Positions 1-7,127 are shown, counted from the stretch's first letter. The stretch: DNA of 25,864 nt from UBA4717 sp002404395 (GCA_937902275.1 CALFNW010000108.1:1-25864), one strand, 5' to 3'. Translations and numbers: made by a program. The notes: generated by a model not told the origin, from the sequence alone.

Positions 1-55
1 AAGACACGGCCCTTTCACGGCTGTAACATGGGTTCGATTCCCGTACGGGTCACCA
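1..55 (+). tRNA. tRNA-Glu (anticodon TTC), 3' part, cut by the window start
   Basis: The anticodon arm (8-23) has a 5-bp stem, CGGCC with GGCTG including one G-U pair, around the loop CTTTCAC. This puts the anticodon TTC at 14-16. The T arm follows with the loop TTCGATT, then the acceptor 3' strand and an encoded CCA at 53-55. The D arm and 5' acceptor strand lie outside the window. The anticodon-arm and T-arm sequences match the general pattern of bacterial glutamate tRNAs. A terminator follows directly, so this is the last gene of its transcript. Confidence 0.9.
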
Positions 56-60
56 GATAA

Positions 61-91
61 AAGAGAGCAATTACGGTTGCTCTCTTTTTTT
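61..91 (+). terminator. Intrinsic terminator of the tRNA-Glu transcript
   Basis: A perfect 10-bp stem (61-70 with 77-86) encloses a six-base loop, and a run of seven T residues (85-91) follows. It starts six bases after the tRNA CCA end. Confidence 0.92.
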
Positions 92-206
92 GCCTTGATC
101 TCTCACGCCTTGACAGCTTTCGTAAAATAAGTGCAATTTTTTAAAAAACGCCTATGATTTGCGCGACTTTTTTGGAGCATTTTCACAATTATTTAGTGCA
201 TTGCTA

Positions 207-235
207 TTGATTTGAAGTCAAAATTATGTTATAAT
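207..235 (+). promoter_or_regulatory. Promoter of solute-binding lipoprotein 1
   Basis: The -35 box TTGATT (207-212) and the perfect -10 box TATAAT (230-235) are separated by 17 bp. This predicts a transcript start near 242 and a leader of about 75 nt. The leader holds a small 4-bp hairpin (269-280). Confidence 0.85.
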
Positions 236-317
236 GATGACATTAAACAATAGCGGGATCAGCGATGCGGCAATACTGCCAAGAATAAACCGATTCCGCC
301 AGCGAAAGGATGAAAAC

Positions 318-1739
318 ATGAAAAAGATCGCATTTCTGTTAGCGCTTCTTATGGTTATCTCACCCATGCTCGTAGCCTGCGGCGGCGATGAAGATAAGAG
401 TGACGGTTCGGTGAGCGAGTCGGCAAGTGATTCGTCATCTTCCGAACTGCTTTATTCGCTCGATTCGCTTCCCGAGCTTGATTACGGCAAGAAGTCTTTC
501 GGTATTTATATCGATAAGGGTGGAGCTAACTACCTTATCGCCGAGGAAGAGACCGGAGATCTTGTAAACGACGCAGTATTCCAGAGAAACCTTGCAATCG
601 AAGACAGATACAATTTAAGCTTCAACATGGTCGAAGCCGAGGTAAATCAGCCCTGTGCCGAGATCAGAAACTTCATCATGGCGGGCGACACCACATATCA
701 GATGTTCATTAACGTTCAACATAACGCTATGCCCCAGATGATCCTCGACGGCTGCTTCGTGGATTGGAACGATCTTGAATATCTTGATTACACCAAGCCC
801 TATTGGAACTCCAGAGTTGCAAAGGATATCAACTTCGGAGGCAAGGTCTACACCATGGGCGGCGACCTTAACCTCAAGACCTACAACTCCACAAACTCGA
901 TCATGTTCAACAAGAATCTCTTCGACGACCTCGGAATCGACTATCCCTATCAGGATGTTTACGACATGACTTGGACTGCAGACAAATTCATTGAAATTGT
1001 TAAGCAGGGTTATAAGGATCTTAACGGTAATACCGAAGTTGACCTTGACGCCGACCGCTTCGGCTTCTCCGGCTGGGGTCACGAAATGGAAACCGCGCTC
1101 TACATAGGCTTCGGCGGCAAACCGGTAATCAACGATGAAGATAATCTTCCGATACTCAATATCAATACCGAACGCTCGGTAAGCATCTTTGACAAGATCA
1201 TCGAAGTTTTCGACAAGAAGAACGGATGGTCAAACATGGACAAATATGGTATTGATAAAACTCAGTTCAGCGAAGGCAGACTGCTCATGGACGATATGTT
1301 CATCACTTCGCTGGCAATGAACCGCGACGGTGATTACGAATACGGTATCGTCCCCTATCCGATGCTTGACGAGGAGCAGGGCGAATACTACAACCGTGCG
1401 GCTAACATTGCCCACCTTTGCTACATTCCGACCACCAACACCAATCTCCACGACACCGGAATCATTCTCGAAGCTATGTCGATCGAATCCTACAACAACG
1501 TGCGTCCGACTTACTACGACGTAACCCTTTCGCTAAAAGAAGCTAAGGACGAGGAGACCCTTGACATGGTCAACATCATTCTCGGTTCCTCCACATATAT
1601 GGTCGAAGGCTTTGTAACCGTAGGAGCAATAAACAACATGATCAACGCGCAGTTCAACAGCTTCGCTTCCTGGTATGCCGGAAATGAAAAGCCGTTTGAA
1701 ATTCAGGTTCAGAAAATGCGCGACTTCTACAGCAAATAA
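318..1739 (+). CDS. Extracellular solute-binding lipoprotein, tandem copy 1
   Basis: 473 aa. Probably an ABC-type substrate-binding lipoprotein tethered outside the membrane, by homology most likely for a carbohydrate; the ligand is unknown. The start was chosen at 318 because it gives a typical signal peptide, and GAAAGGA (304-310) sits 7 nt before it. The lipobox LVAC has its Cys at residue 21. A Ser/Asp-rich linker (about 22-50) precedes the family segment GDLVNDAVFQRN (80-91). Residues 234-242 (DLNGNTEVD) resemble the calcium loop of galactose-binding protein. The C-terminal half carries the EAMSIESYNN and YYDVTLSLKEAKDEETLDM segments seen in clostridial relatives. It is monocistronic, with its own promoter and terminator. 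No permease or ATPase gene is nearby, so it may use a distant transporter or act as a sensor or glycan-display protein. Confidence 0.85.
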   Translation: MKKIAFLLALLMVISPMLVACGGDEDKSDGSVSESASDSSSSELLYSLDSLPELDYGKKSFGIYIDKGGANYLIAEEETGDLVNDAVFQRNLAIEDRYNLSFNMVEAEVNQPCAEIRNFIMAGDTTYQMFINVQHNAMPQMILDGCFVDWNDLEYLDYTKPYWNSRVAKDINFGGKVYTMGGDLNLKTYNSTNSIMFNKNLFDDLGIDYPYQDVYDMTWTADKFIEIVKQGYKDLNGNTEVDLDADRFGFSGWGHEMETALYIGFGGKPVINDEDNLPILNINTERSVSIFDKIIEVFDKKNGWSNMDKYGIDKTQFSEGRLLMDDMFITSLAMNRDGDYEYGIVPYPMLDEEQGEYYNRAANIAHLCYIPTTNTNLHDTGIILEAMSIESYNNVRPTYYDVTLSLKEAKDEETLDMVNIILGSSTYMVEGFVTVGAINNMINAQFNSFASWYAGNEKPFEIQVQKMRDFYSK

Positions 1740-1762
1740 TAAGCTTTGAGCTAAGCTGATCC

Positions 1763-1806
1763 AAAAGCTGCAAACATATCGAAAAGGATATGTTTGCAGC
1801 TTTTTT
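1763..1806 (+). terminator. Intrinsic terminator after lipoprotein copy 1
   Basis: A perfect 18-bp stem (1763-1780 with 1787-1804) has a six-base loop and ends in a run of six T residues (1801-1806). It lies 24 bp after the stop codon. Confidence 0.95.
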
Positions 1807-1998
1807 GACGGTTTGACCGAGACTTTTAAAAGCACAAAACGAGAGCTAAAAATAAAATCCCGCTCTGCTTTGCGGGCAAAGTTTTACAATTTTTTTGATT
1901 TTTCTCCGCTTCTTTTATTTTTTGCCGATAATTTACTAATATATTGCCGGGTTGAGCAAATATTCAGTATAAAATGTGCAAAAACAGCCGTGAAATCA

Positions 1999-2027
1999 TT
2001 GACACATTTTCAAAAATATGATATAAT
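1999..2027 (+). promoter_or_regulatory. Perfect-consensus promoter of lipoprotein copy 2
   Basis: TTGACA (1999-2004), a 17-bp spacer and TATAAT (2022-2027) match the housekeeping sigma consensus in all twelve positions. High basal transcription is expected unless something represses it. The predicted leader is about 68 nt. Confidence 0.93.
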
Positions 2028-2048
2028 TTCAATGTCCAAAATTCTCGG

Positions 2049-2075
2049 CGGCAGGGTCGTGCATCTGCTCTGCCG
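2049..2075 (+). other. Leader stem-loop ahead of lipoprotein copy 2
   Basis: CGGCAG (2049-2054) can pair with CTGCCG (2070-2075), leaving a 15-base loop. The stem ends 15 nt before the ribosome binding site. The other three copies also have small stem-loops in their leaders, with different sequences. A function is not established. Confidence 0.35.
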
Positions 2076-2101
2076 ATTCCGGATCATGAAAAGGAGAAAT
2101 T

Positions 2102-3523
2102 ATGAAAAAGATTGCATTTTTGTTAGCATTTCTTATGGTTATCTCCCCCATGCTCGTAGCGTGCGGCGGCGATAAAGATAAGAACAGCGGAGAGGCGAGC
2201 GACTCAGTAAGCGATTCGTCGTCTGCCGAGCTTCTCTACAACCTTGACTCACTTCCCGAACTTGACTTCGGCAAGAACTCTTTCGGTATTTATATCGACA
2301 AGGGCGGTGCTAACTACCTCATCGCAGAGGAAGAGACCGGCGACCTCGTAAACGACGCAGTTTTCCAGAGAAACCTTGCTATCGAAGACAGATATAACCT
2401 CAAGTTCAACATGGTTGAAGCCGAGGTCAATCAGCCTTGCGCCGAGATCAAGAACTTCATCATGGCAGGCGACACTACATATCATATGTTCATCAACGTT
2501 CAGCACAACGCTATGCCTCAGATGATCCTCGACGGTTACTTCGTGGATTGGAACGACCTTGAATACGTTGACTACACCAAGCCCTATTGGAACTCGCGTA
2601 TCGCCAAGGATATCAACTTCGGCGGTAAGGTATACACTATGGCGGGCGACCTCAACCTCACCACCTACAACTCCACCAACTCGATCATGTTCAACAAGAA
2701 CCTCTTTGACGACCTCGGAATCGACTATCCCTATCAGGATGTTTACGACATGACCTGGACTGCAGACAAATTCATTGAGATCGTTAAGCAGGGTTATAAG
2801 GATCTTAACGGTAATACCGAGGTCGACCTTGACGCCGACCGCTTCGGCTTCTCCGGCTGGGGTTGGGAAATGCTGACCGCGACCTACATCGGTTTCGGCG
2901 GAAAGCCTATCGTTGCAGATGATGAAGGGCTTCCAACTCTGAACATCAACAACGAACGTTCGGTAAGCATCTTTGATAAGATCATCGAGGTCTTCGATAA
3001 GAAAAACGGTTGGGCTAACATGGACAGCTACGGCGTTGACAAGAAGCAGTTCGGCGAAGGCAGACTGCTCATGGACGATATGTTCATCACGAACCTCTCT
3101 ATGAACCGTGACTCCGACTACGAGTTCGGTATCGTTCCTTATCCGATGCTTGACGAAGATCAGGGCGAATACTACAACCGTGCGGCTAACATTGCCCATC
3201 TTTGCTACATTCCGACTACCAACACCGCGCTTAATGATACAAGTATAATACTTGAAGCTATGTCGATCGAATCCTACAACAATGTACGTCCGACCTACTA
3301 CGACGTAACCCTTTCGCTTAAGGAAGCTAAGGACGAGGAGACTCTTGACATGGTCAACATTATCCTTGATTCGTCCACCTACATTTACGAAGGCTTTGTT
3401 GGTGTCGAAACTATTCAAACTATGATCAACAATCAGTTCAACAGCTTCGCTTCCTGGTACGCCTCAAATGAAAAAGCATTTGAGGTCAAGGTTGAGCAGA
3501 TGCGTGAGTTCTACGGCAAATAA
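2102..3523 (+). CDS. Extracellular solute-binding lipoprotein, tandem copy 2
   Basis: 473 aa, the same length as copy 1 and its closest relative over most of the gene. AAGGAG (2091-2096) lies 5 nt before the ATG. The signal peptide ends in lipobox LVAC with Cys21, followed by an acidic Ser-rich linker. The core contains GDLVNDAVFQRN, the segment running from FNKNLFDDLGIDYPYQ to DVYDMTW, and the D-x-N-x-N-x-E-x-D loop identical to that of copy 1. Differences from copy 1 cluster after GFSGW (about residues 255-280), near residues 320-345 and at the extreme C-terminus. These are probably surface or ligand-facing parts of the second lobe. A 47-bp block (2708-2754) is base-for-base identical to 924-970 in copy 1, which points to recent duplication or gene conversion. 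Ligand unknown. Confidence 0.85.
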   Translation: MKKIAFLLAFLMVISPMLVACGGDKDKNSGEASDSVSDSSSAELLYNLDSLPELDFGKNSFGIYIDKGGANYLIAEEETGDLVNDAVFQRNLAIEDRYNLKFNMVEAEVNQPCAEIKNFIMAGDTTYHMFINVQHNAMPQMILDGYFVDWNDLEYVDYTKPYWNSRIAKDINFGGKVYTMAGDLNLTTYNSTNSIMFNKNLFDDLGIDYPYQDVYDMTWTADKFIEIVKQGYKDLNGNTEVDLDADRFGFSGWGWEMLTATYIGFGGKPIVADDEGLPTLNINNERSVSIFDKIIEVFDKKNGWANMDSYGVDKKQFGEGRLLMDDMFITNLSMNRDSDYEFGIVPYPMLDEDQGEYYNRAANIAHLCYIPTTNTALNDTSIILEAMSIESYNNVRPTYYDVTLSLKEAKDEETLDMVNIILDSSTYIYEGFVGVETIQTMINNQFNSFASWYASNEKAFEVKVEQMREFYGK

Positions 3524-3544
3524 TTCTGATATCGCCTTTTACTC

Positions 3545-3573
3545 AAAGCGCCCCGATTTTCGGGGCGCTTTTT
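3545..3573 (+). terminator. Intrinsic terminator after lipoprotein copy 2
   Basis: A 12-bp GC-rich stem (3545-3556 with 3560-3571) has a TTT loop and a T-tract at 3569-3573. It lies 21 bp after the stop codon. Confidence 0.95.
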
Positions 3574-3649
3574 CCGTATTTCGTTTTAACGCAAAATGCC
3601 CGGGCAAAGCCAAATCGGTATATATTACACAAATTCGTTGTCTGAACAA

Positions 3650-3679
3650 TTGACTTGATATCGCAGAAGATGGTATAAT
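3650..3679 (+). promoter_or_regulatory. Promoter of lipoprotein copy 3
   Basis: TTGACT (3650-3655), an 18-bp spacer and TATAAT (3674-3679). The predicted leader is about 95 nt and contains two small hairpins (3711-3723 and 3736-3764). Confidence 0.85.
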
Positions 3680-3735
3680 TTTATCGTACAAATTTCAATC
3701 GACGCCAAGCAATGCAAAGCATTATATCACACCCA

Positions 3736-3764
3736 GCGCCTTGCATACCGGCAACTGTCGGCGC
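3736..3764 (+). other. Leader stem-loop ahead of lipoprotein copy 3
   Basis: GCGCC (3736-3740) can pair with GGCGC (3760-3764). A second small hairpin, AATGC-AAA-GCATT, lies upstream at 3711-3723. The stem ends 7 nt before the GGAGG ribosome binding site. Function unknown. Confidence 0.35.
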
Positions 3765-3780
3765 GATTTACGGAGGAAAT

Positions 3781-5208
3781 ATGAAAAAGCTCGCTTTTCT
3801 TTTAGCGCTTCTGATGGTCATTACGCCCCTGCTCGCAGCATGCGGAAAAGATCCGAACGAAGAATCATCCGCAGAGTCATCAAACGATTCGTCATCAGAG
3901 GAATTTCTCTACAACCTTGACTCGCTTCCCGAGCTTGACTATGGAAAAAAGTCTTTCGGAATCTTTATAGATAAAGATGGCGCGGACTATCTCATCGCCG
4001 AAGAAGAAAACGGCGATCTTGTCAACGACGCGGTATTTCAGAGAAACCTCGCTATCGAAGAACGCTACAACCTCAAATTCAACATGGTTGAAGCCGAAGT
4101 AAATCAGCCTTGCGAAGAGATCAAGAACTTTATCATGTCGGGTGACACTACATACCATATGTTCATCAACGTTCAACACAATGCCATGCCTGAGATGATC
4201 CTCAACGGCTACTTTGTGGATTGGAACGAGATGGAGTATCTTGATTATACCAAACCATATTGGAATTCGCGTATCGCAAAGGATATCAACTTCGGCAGCA
4301 AGGTCTACACCATGGCGGGCGACCTCAATCTTACCACCTACAATTCCACCAACTGCATCCTTTTCAACAAGAATCTGTTTGACGACCTCGGCATTGACTA
4401 TCCGTATCAGGATGTCTATGACCTGACCTGGACTGCGGAAAAGTTTGACGCGATAGTTAAGCAAGGTTATAAGGACTTAAACGGTAATCAGCTTTGGGAT
4501 CCGACAGAAGATCGTTGCGGTTTTTCGGGCTGGTCTCCCGAAATGTCCACCGCAATGTATATCGGCTTCGGCGGCAAACCGGTCATAAACGACGAAAACA
4601 ATATGCCGACGCTCAATATCAACAGCGAACATACCGAAAAGATCTTCTCGGCTATCGCAAATATTTTCGACCGCAGAAACGCGTTTGTCAACACAAGCGA
4701 ATTTGATCTTGACAAAAAGATGGTGCGTGAAGGCAGAATACTCATGGACGACACCTTCATAACCGGGCTTTCAAACAACCGCGACTCCGAGTTTGAATTC
4801 GGTCTGGTTCCCTACCCGATGCTTGACGAAGATCAGGGCGAGTATTACAGCCGCGCGGCTAACATTGCCCATCTTTGCTATATTCCGACTACCAACACCG
4901 AGCTTCATGACACCGGCATCATTCTCGAGGCTATGTCGATCGAATCTTATAACAATATTCGTCCGACCTACTATGACGTGACCCTTTCACTCAAAGAAGC
5001 CAAGGATGAAGAAACGCTTGACATGGTAAACATTATCCTCGACAGTTCATCGTACATAGTTGAAGGCTTTGTTTCATCCGGTACGATCACGCCGATCATG
5101 CAAAGCGGTCAGTATCACTTTGCCTCCTGGTACGCAAGCAACGAAGGTATGTTCAAGAGCCAGGTCAAGAAGATGGCCGCATTCTACAGCGGTGAAACTC
5201 AGAGCTGA
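3781..5208 (+). CDS. Extracellular solute-binding lipoprotein, tandem copy 3
   Basis: 475 aa. The start at 3781 is supported by GGAGG (3772-3776) and a signal peptide with lipobox LAAC, Cys21. The architecture is the same as in the other copies. This is the most divergent member in the middle and C-terminal half: the calcium-like loop reads DLNGNQLWDPTED, the segment near residues 285-330 (IFSAIANIFDRRNAFVNTSEF) differs strongly, and the C-terminus is extended by GETQS. The N-terminal lobe (GDLVNDAVFQRNLAIEERYN, FINVQHNAMPEMIL) stays close to the family. Silent sites also differ from copies 1 and 2, so this copy has been separate for longer or has escaped conversion. It has its own promoter and terminator. 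Transport partner and ligand are unknown. Confidence 0.85.
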   Translation: MKKLAFLLALLMVITPLLAACGKDPNEESSAESSNDSSSEEFLYNLDSLPELDYGKKSFGIFIDKDGADYLIAEEENGDLVNDAVFQRNLAIEERYNLKFNMVEAEVNQPCEEIKNFIMSGDTTYHMFINVQHNAMPEMILNGYFVDWNEMEYLDYTKPYWNSRIAKDINFGSKVYTMAGDLNLTTYNSTNCILFNKNLFDDLGIDYPYQDVYDLTWTAEKFDAIVKQGYKDLNGNQLWDPTEDRCGFSGWSPEMSTAMYIGFGGKPVINDENNMPTLNINSEHTEKIFSAIANIFDRRNAFVNTSEFDLDKKMVREGRILMDDTFITGLSNNRDSEFEFGLVPYPMLDEDQGEYYSRAANIAHLCYIPTTNTELHDTGIILEAMSIESYNNIRPTYYDVTLSLKEAKDEETLDMVNIILDSSSYIVEGFVSSGTITPIMQSGQYHFASWYASNEGMFKSQVKKMAAFYSGETQS

Positions 5209-5260
5209 GACTGACAGTTTTGGAAATAAAACCGCATCCTACTTGTAGCAGCCCCCACAC

Positions 5261-5297
5261 AAACGGTTCGTTTGCATTGAGCAAGCGGACCGTTTTT
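5261..5297 (+). terminator. Intrinsic terminator after lipoprotein copy 3
   Basis: A 15-bp stem with two G-U pairs (5261-5275 with 5281-5295) has a five-base loop ATTGA and a run of five T residues (5293-5297). Confidence 0.9.
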
Positions 5298-5357
5298 AAT
5301 ATAGTTGCATAAACACATAAAATAGTCACACCGTCAAATGGAAACAATTGTATTGAG

Positions 5358-5386
5358 GTGATATACTTAATCTATAAAGATATAAC
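5358..5386 (+). promoter_or_regulatory. Weak candidate promoter of lipoprotein copy 4
   Basis: GTGATA (5358-5363), a 17-bp spacer and TATAAC (5381-5386) is the best pair I find. Alternatives are TATAAA at 5373-5378 or TATACT at 5362-5367, both without a good -35. The signal is clearly weaker than those of the three upstream copies. Confidence 0.35.
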
Positions 5387-5414
5387 GGCTTTACAGAGTC
5401 GAAAAAATCATGGG

Positions 5415-5427
5415 TCGGCGACGCCGA
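5415..5427 (+). other. Leader stem-loop ahead of lipoprotein copy 4
   Basis: TCGGC (5415-5419), loop GAC, GCCGA (5423-5427): a perfect 5-bp stem with a three-base loop, 14 nt before the start codon. It occupies the place where a ribosome binding site would lie close by. Confidence 0.35.
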
Positions 5428-5441
5428 TATCTGATCTGAGT

Positions 5442-6866
5442 ATGAGAAAAATTGCATTTCTGTTAGCTTTTATAATGGTTATCTCCCCGATGCTCACAGC
5501 CTGCGGCAAAGATGAAGCTGAGAGCACCGATTCGGCGCGCGAATCGTTAAGCGATACTTCGACTGAAGCACTCCTATATACGCTTGACTCTCTTCCCGAG
5601 CTTGACTACGGAAAGAGATCTTTCGGGATCTACATTGACAAGTCCGGTGCGCAGTATCTGATTGCCGAAGAAGAAAACGGCGACCTTGTCAATGACGCGG
5701 TATTCCAAAGGAATCTCGCTATTGAGGACAGATACAATCTTACACTTAACATGGTCGAGGCTGAGGTCAATCAGCCCTGCGCCGAGATCAAAAATTTCAT
5801 CATGTCCGGCGATACCACCTACAATATGTATGTCAACGTTCAGCACAACGCTATGCCGCAAATGATACTTGACGGTTGCTTTGTGGATTGGAACGATCTC
5901 GAATATCTTGATTACACCAAGCCCTATTGGAACTCAAGAATTGCCAAGGATATCAACTTCGGCGGCAAGGTGTTCACCATGGCGGGCGACCTTAATCTGA
6001 TGACCTATAACTCGACCAACTGCATCATGTTCAACAAGAATCTGTTTGATGACCTCGGCATCGACTATCCGTATCAGGATGTTTACGATATGACTTGGAC
6101 CGCAGACAAATTCATTGAAATAGTAAAGCAGGGATATAAGGATCTTAACGGTAATACCGAGGTCAATTACAACGCCGACCGTTTCGGATTTTCCGGCTGG
6201 GGTTGGGAAATGAACACCGCCGCTTACATAGGTTTCGGCGGAAAGCCTGTCGTCAGTGACGAAAACAATCTGCCCGCGCTGAACCTCAACAACGAGCGCA
6301 CCGTAAAGATCATTGACAAAATTATCGAAATTTTCGACAACCGTAACGCTTTCACCTGCATGGATACCTGGGGAATCGACAAGACCGCTTTTTCCGAGGG
6401 CAGACTGCTCATGGATGATATGTTCATTACAAACCTTGTATTGAACCGCGACGGAGATTACGAATACGGCGTCGTGCCTTATCCGATGCTCGACGAGGAA
6501 CAAGGTGAATACTACAGCCGTGCGGCTAACATTGCCCACCTCTGCTATATTCCGACCACCAACACCGAGCTTTATGAAACCGGAATCATTCTCGAAGCTA
6601 TGTCGATCGAATCCTACAACAACGTGCGTCCGACCTACTACGACGTGACCCTTTCGCTTAAAGAAGCGAAAGATGACGAGACCCTCGATATGGTAAACAT
6701 TATTCTCGGCTCTTCCACATATATGGTTGAAGGCTTCATCGGTGCAGGCGACATTCGCACGGCAATAGAAAATCAGACAAACACCTTTGCATCATGGTAT
6801 GCAAGCAACGAAGCCACATTCAAATACACTATTCAGCAGATGCGTGATTTCTACGGCAGAAGCTGA
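5442..6866 (+). CDS. Extracellular solute-binding lipoprotein, tandem copy 4
   Basis: 474 aa. The start at 5442 was chosen because it aligns MRKIAFLL with the other signal peptides (lipobox LTAC, Cys21). No clear Shine-Dalgarno precedes it, only a weak CTGAG directly upstream, unlike copies 1-3. An in-frame GTG at 5358 would add 28 residues that do not look like a signal peptide. The core family segments are all present. The calcium-like loop reads DLNGNTEVNYNAD, with Asn at the ninth position. A 56-bp block (6579-6634) is identical to 1455-1510 in copy 1, while copy 2 differs there, so the array has a mosaic history. Possible functions are as for copy 1. Translation may be weaker or conditional, or the start may be misjudged. 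Confidence 0.82.
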   Translation: MRKIAFLLAFIMVISPMLTACGKDEAESTDSARESLSDTSTEALLYTLDSLPELDYGKRSFGIYIDKSGAQYLIAEEENGDLVNDAVFQRNLAIEDRYNLTLNMVEAEVNQPCAEIKNFIMSGDTTYNMYVNVQHNAMPQMILDGCFVDWNDLEYLDYTKPYWNSRIAKDINFGGKVFTMAGDLNLMTYNSTNCIMFNKNLFDDLGIDYPYQDVYDMTWTADKFIEIVKQGYKDLNGNTEVNYNADRFGFSGWGWEMNTAAYIGFGGKPVVSDENNLPALNLNNERTVKIIDKIIEIFDNRNAFTCMDTWGIDKTAFSEGRLLMDDMFITNLVLNRDGDYEYGVVPYPMLDEEQGEYYSRAANIAHLCYIPTTNTELYETGIILEAMSIESYNNVRPTYYDVTLSLKEAKDDETLDMVNIILGSSTYMVEGFIGAGDIRTAIENQTNTFASWYASNEATFKYTIQQMRDFYGRS

Positions 6867-7017
6867 ACAAAAAATATTTTAAAAAGTTACTGTTAAACAA
6901 TCGCTGTTTTAGCAGCATTTTAAAAGATATCTTTGGTAGTTTTTATCTCAATTACTTTGACTTTTTGCCTGATTTAACGGCAAAACGGCGGCGCTCTGTC
7001 ACCGATATCAATATCGA

Positions 7018-7061
7018 GTGGGTGTTAGAAATCTCAAACTGAGTTTTTAACACCCACTTTT
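7018..7061 (+). terminator. Probable terminator of lipoprotein copy 4
   Basis: GTGGGTGTTA (7018-7027) pairs perfectly with TAACACCCAC (7048-7057). Inside is a second short stem, CTCA-AAC-TGAG (7033-7043). Only four T residues follow (7058-7061), so termination may be partial. Confidence 0.65.
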
Positions 7062-7065
7062 CGTC

Positions 7066-7088
7066 AGAGGAAGCGACTCGCTTCCTCT
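7066..7088 (+). repeat. Perfect inverted repeat 3' of the probable terminator
   Basis: AGAGGAAGCG (7066-7075) and CGCTTCCTCT (7079-7088) form a 10-bp stem with loop ACT, 8 bp after the preceding hairpin and 40 bp before the next -35 box. There is no T-run, so it is not a classical terminator on the plus strand. It could be an operator, an RNA stability element or a relic repeat. Confidence 0.6.
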
Positions 7089-7101
7089 CTTCGCTTTCGG
7101 C

Positions 7102-7127
7102 GCAAATGCTTGCAAATTCGGGCAAAC
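7102..7127 (+). promoter_or_regulatory. Three GCAAA motifs phased at 10 bp, directly upstream of the -35 box
   Basis: GCAAAT at 7102, GCAAAT at 7112 and GCAAAC at 7122 lie on one face of the helix and end at the base before TTGACA (7128). The arrangement suggests binding sites for a transcription factor, but no known operator is recognised. Confidence 0.35.

Larger units (their letters stand above)
1740..2101 (+). other. Intergenic region between lipoprotein copies 1 and 2
   Basis: This 362-bp gap holds the strong terminator of copy 1, an AT-rich stretch with T-runs near 1889-1925, a weak 5-bp hairpin (CCCGC 1859-1863 with GCGGG 1872-1876), the promoter of copy 2 and its leader. I see no convincing small gene in it. 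Confidence 0.6.

Noticed and set aside
110..148. TTGACA at 110-115 and the TTTTTTAAAAAA palindrome at 137-148 as a promoter or origin element
   Set aside because: No -10 box lies at a workable distance, and the palindrome is a chance product of AT-rich sequence.
2249..3418. A 389-codon open frame on the minus strand opposite lipoprotein copy 2, with shorter equivalents opposite the other copies
   Set aside because: It recurs at matching places opposite each paralogue because of shared codon use. It has no binding site, no family resemblance and lies fully inside a well-supported gene.
5358..5441. N-terminal extension of lipoprotein copy 4 from the GTG at 5358
   Set aside because: It would put 28 polar residues before the signal peptide and has no SD. 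The paralogues all begin at the MKK/MRK position.
1..6900. Genomic island bounded by a repeat of the tRNA-Glu 3' end
   Set aside because: I found no second copy of the tRNA 3' end, no integrase and no transposase in the window.
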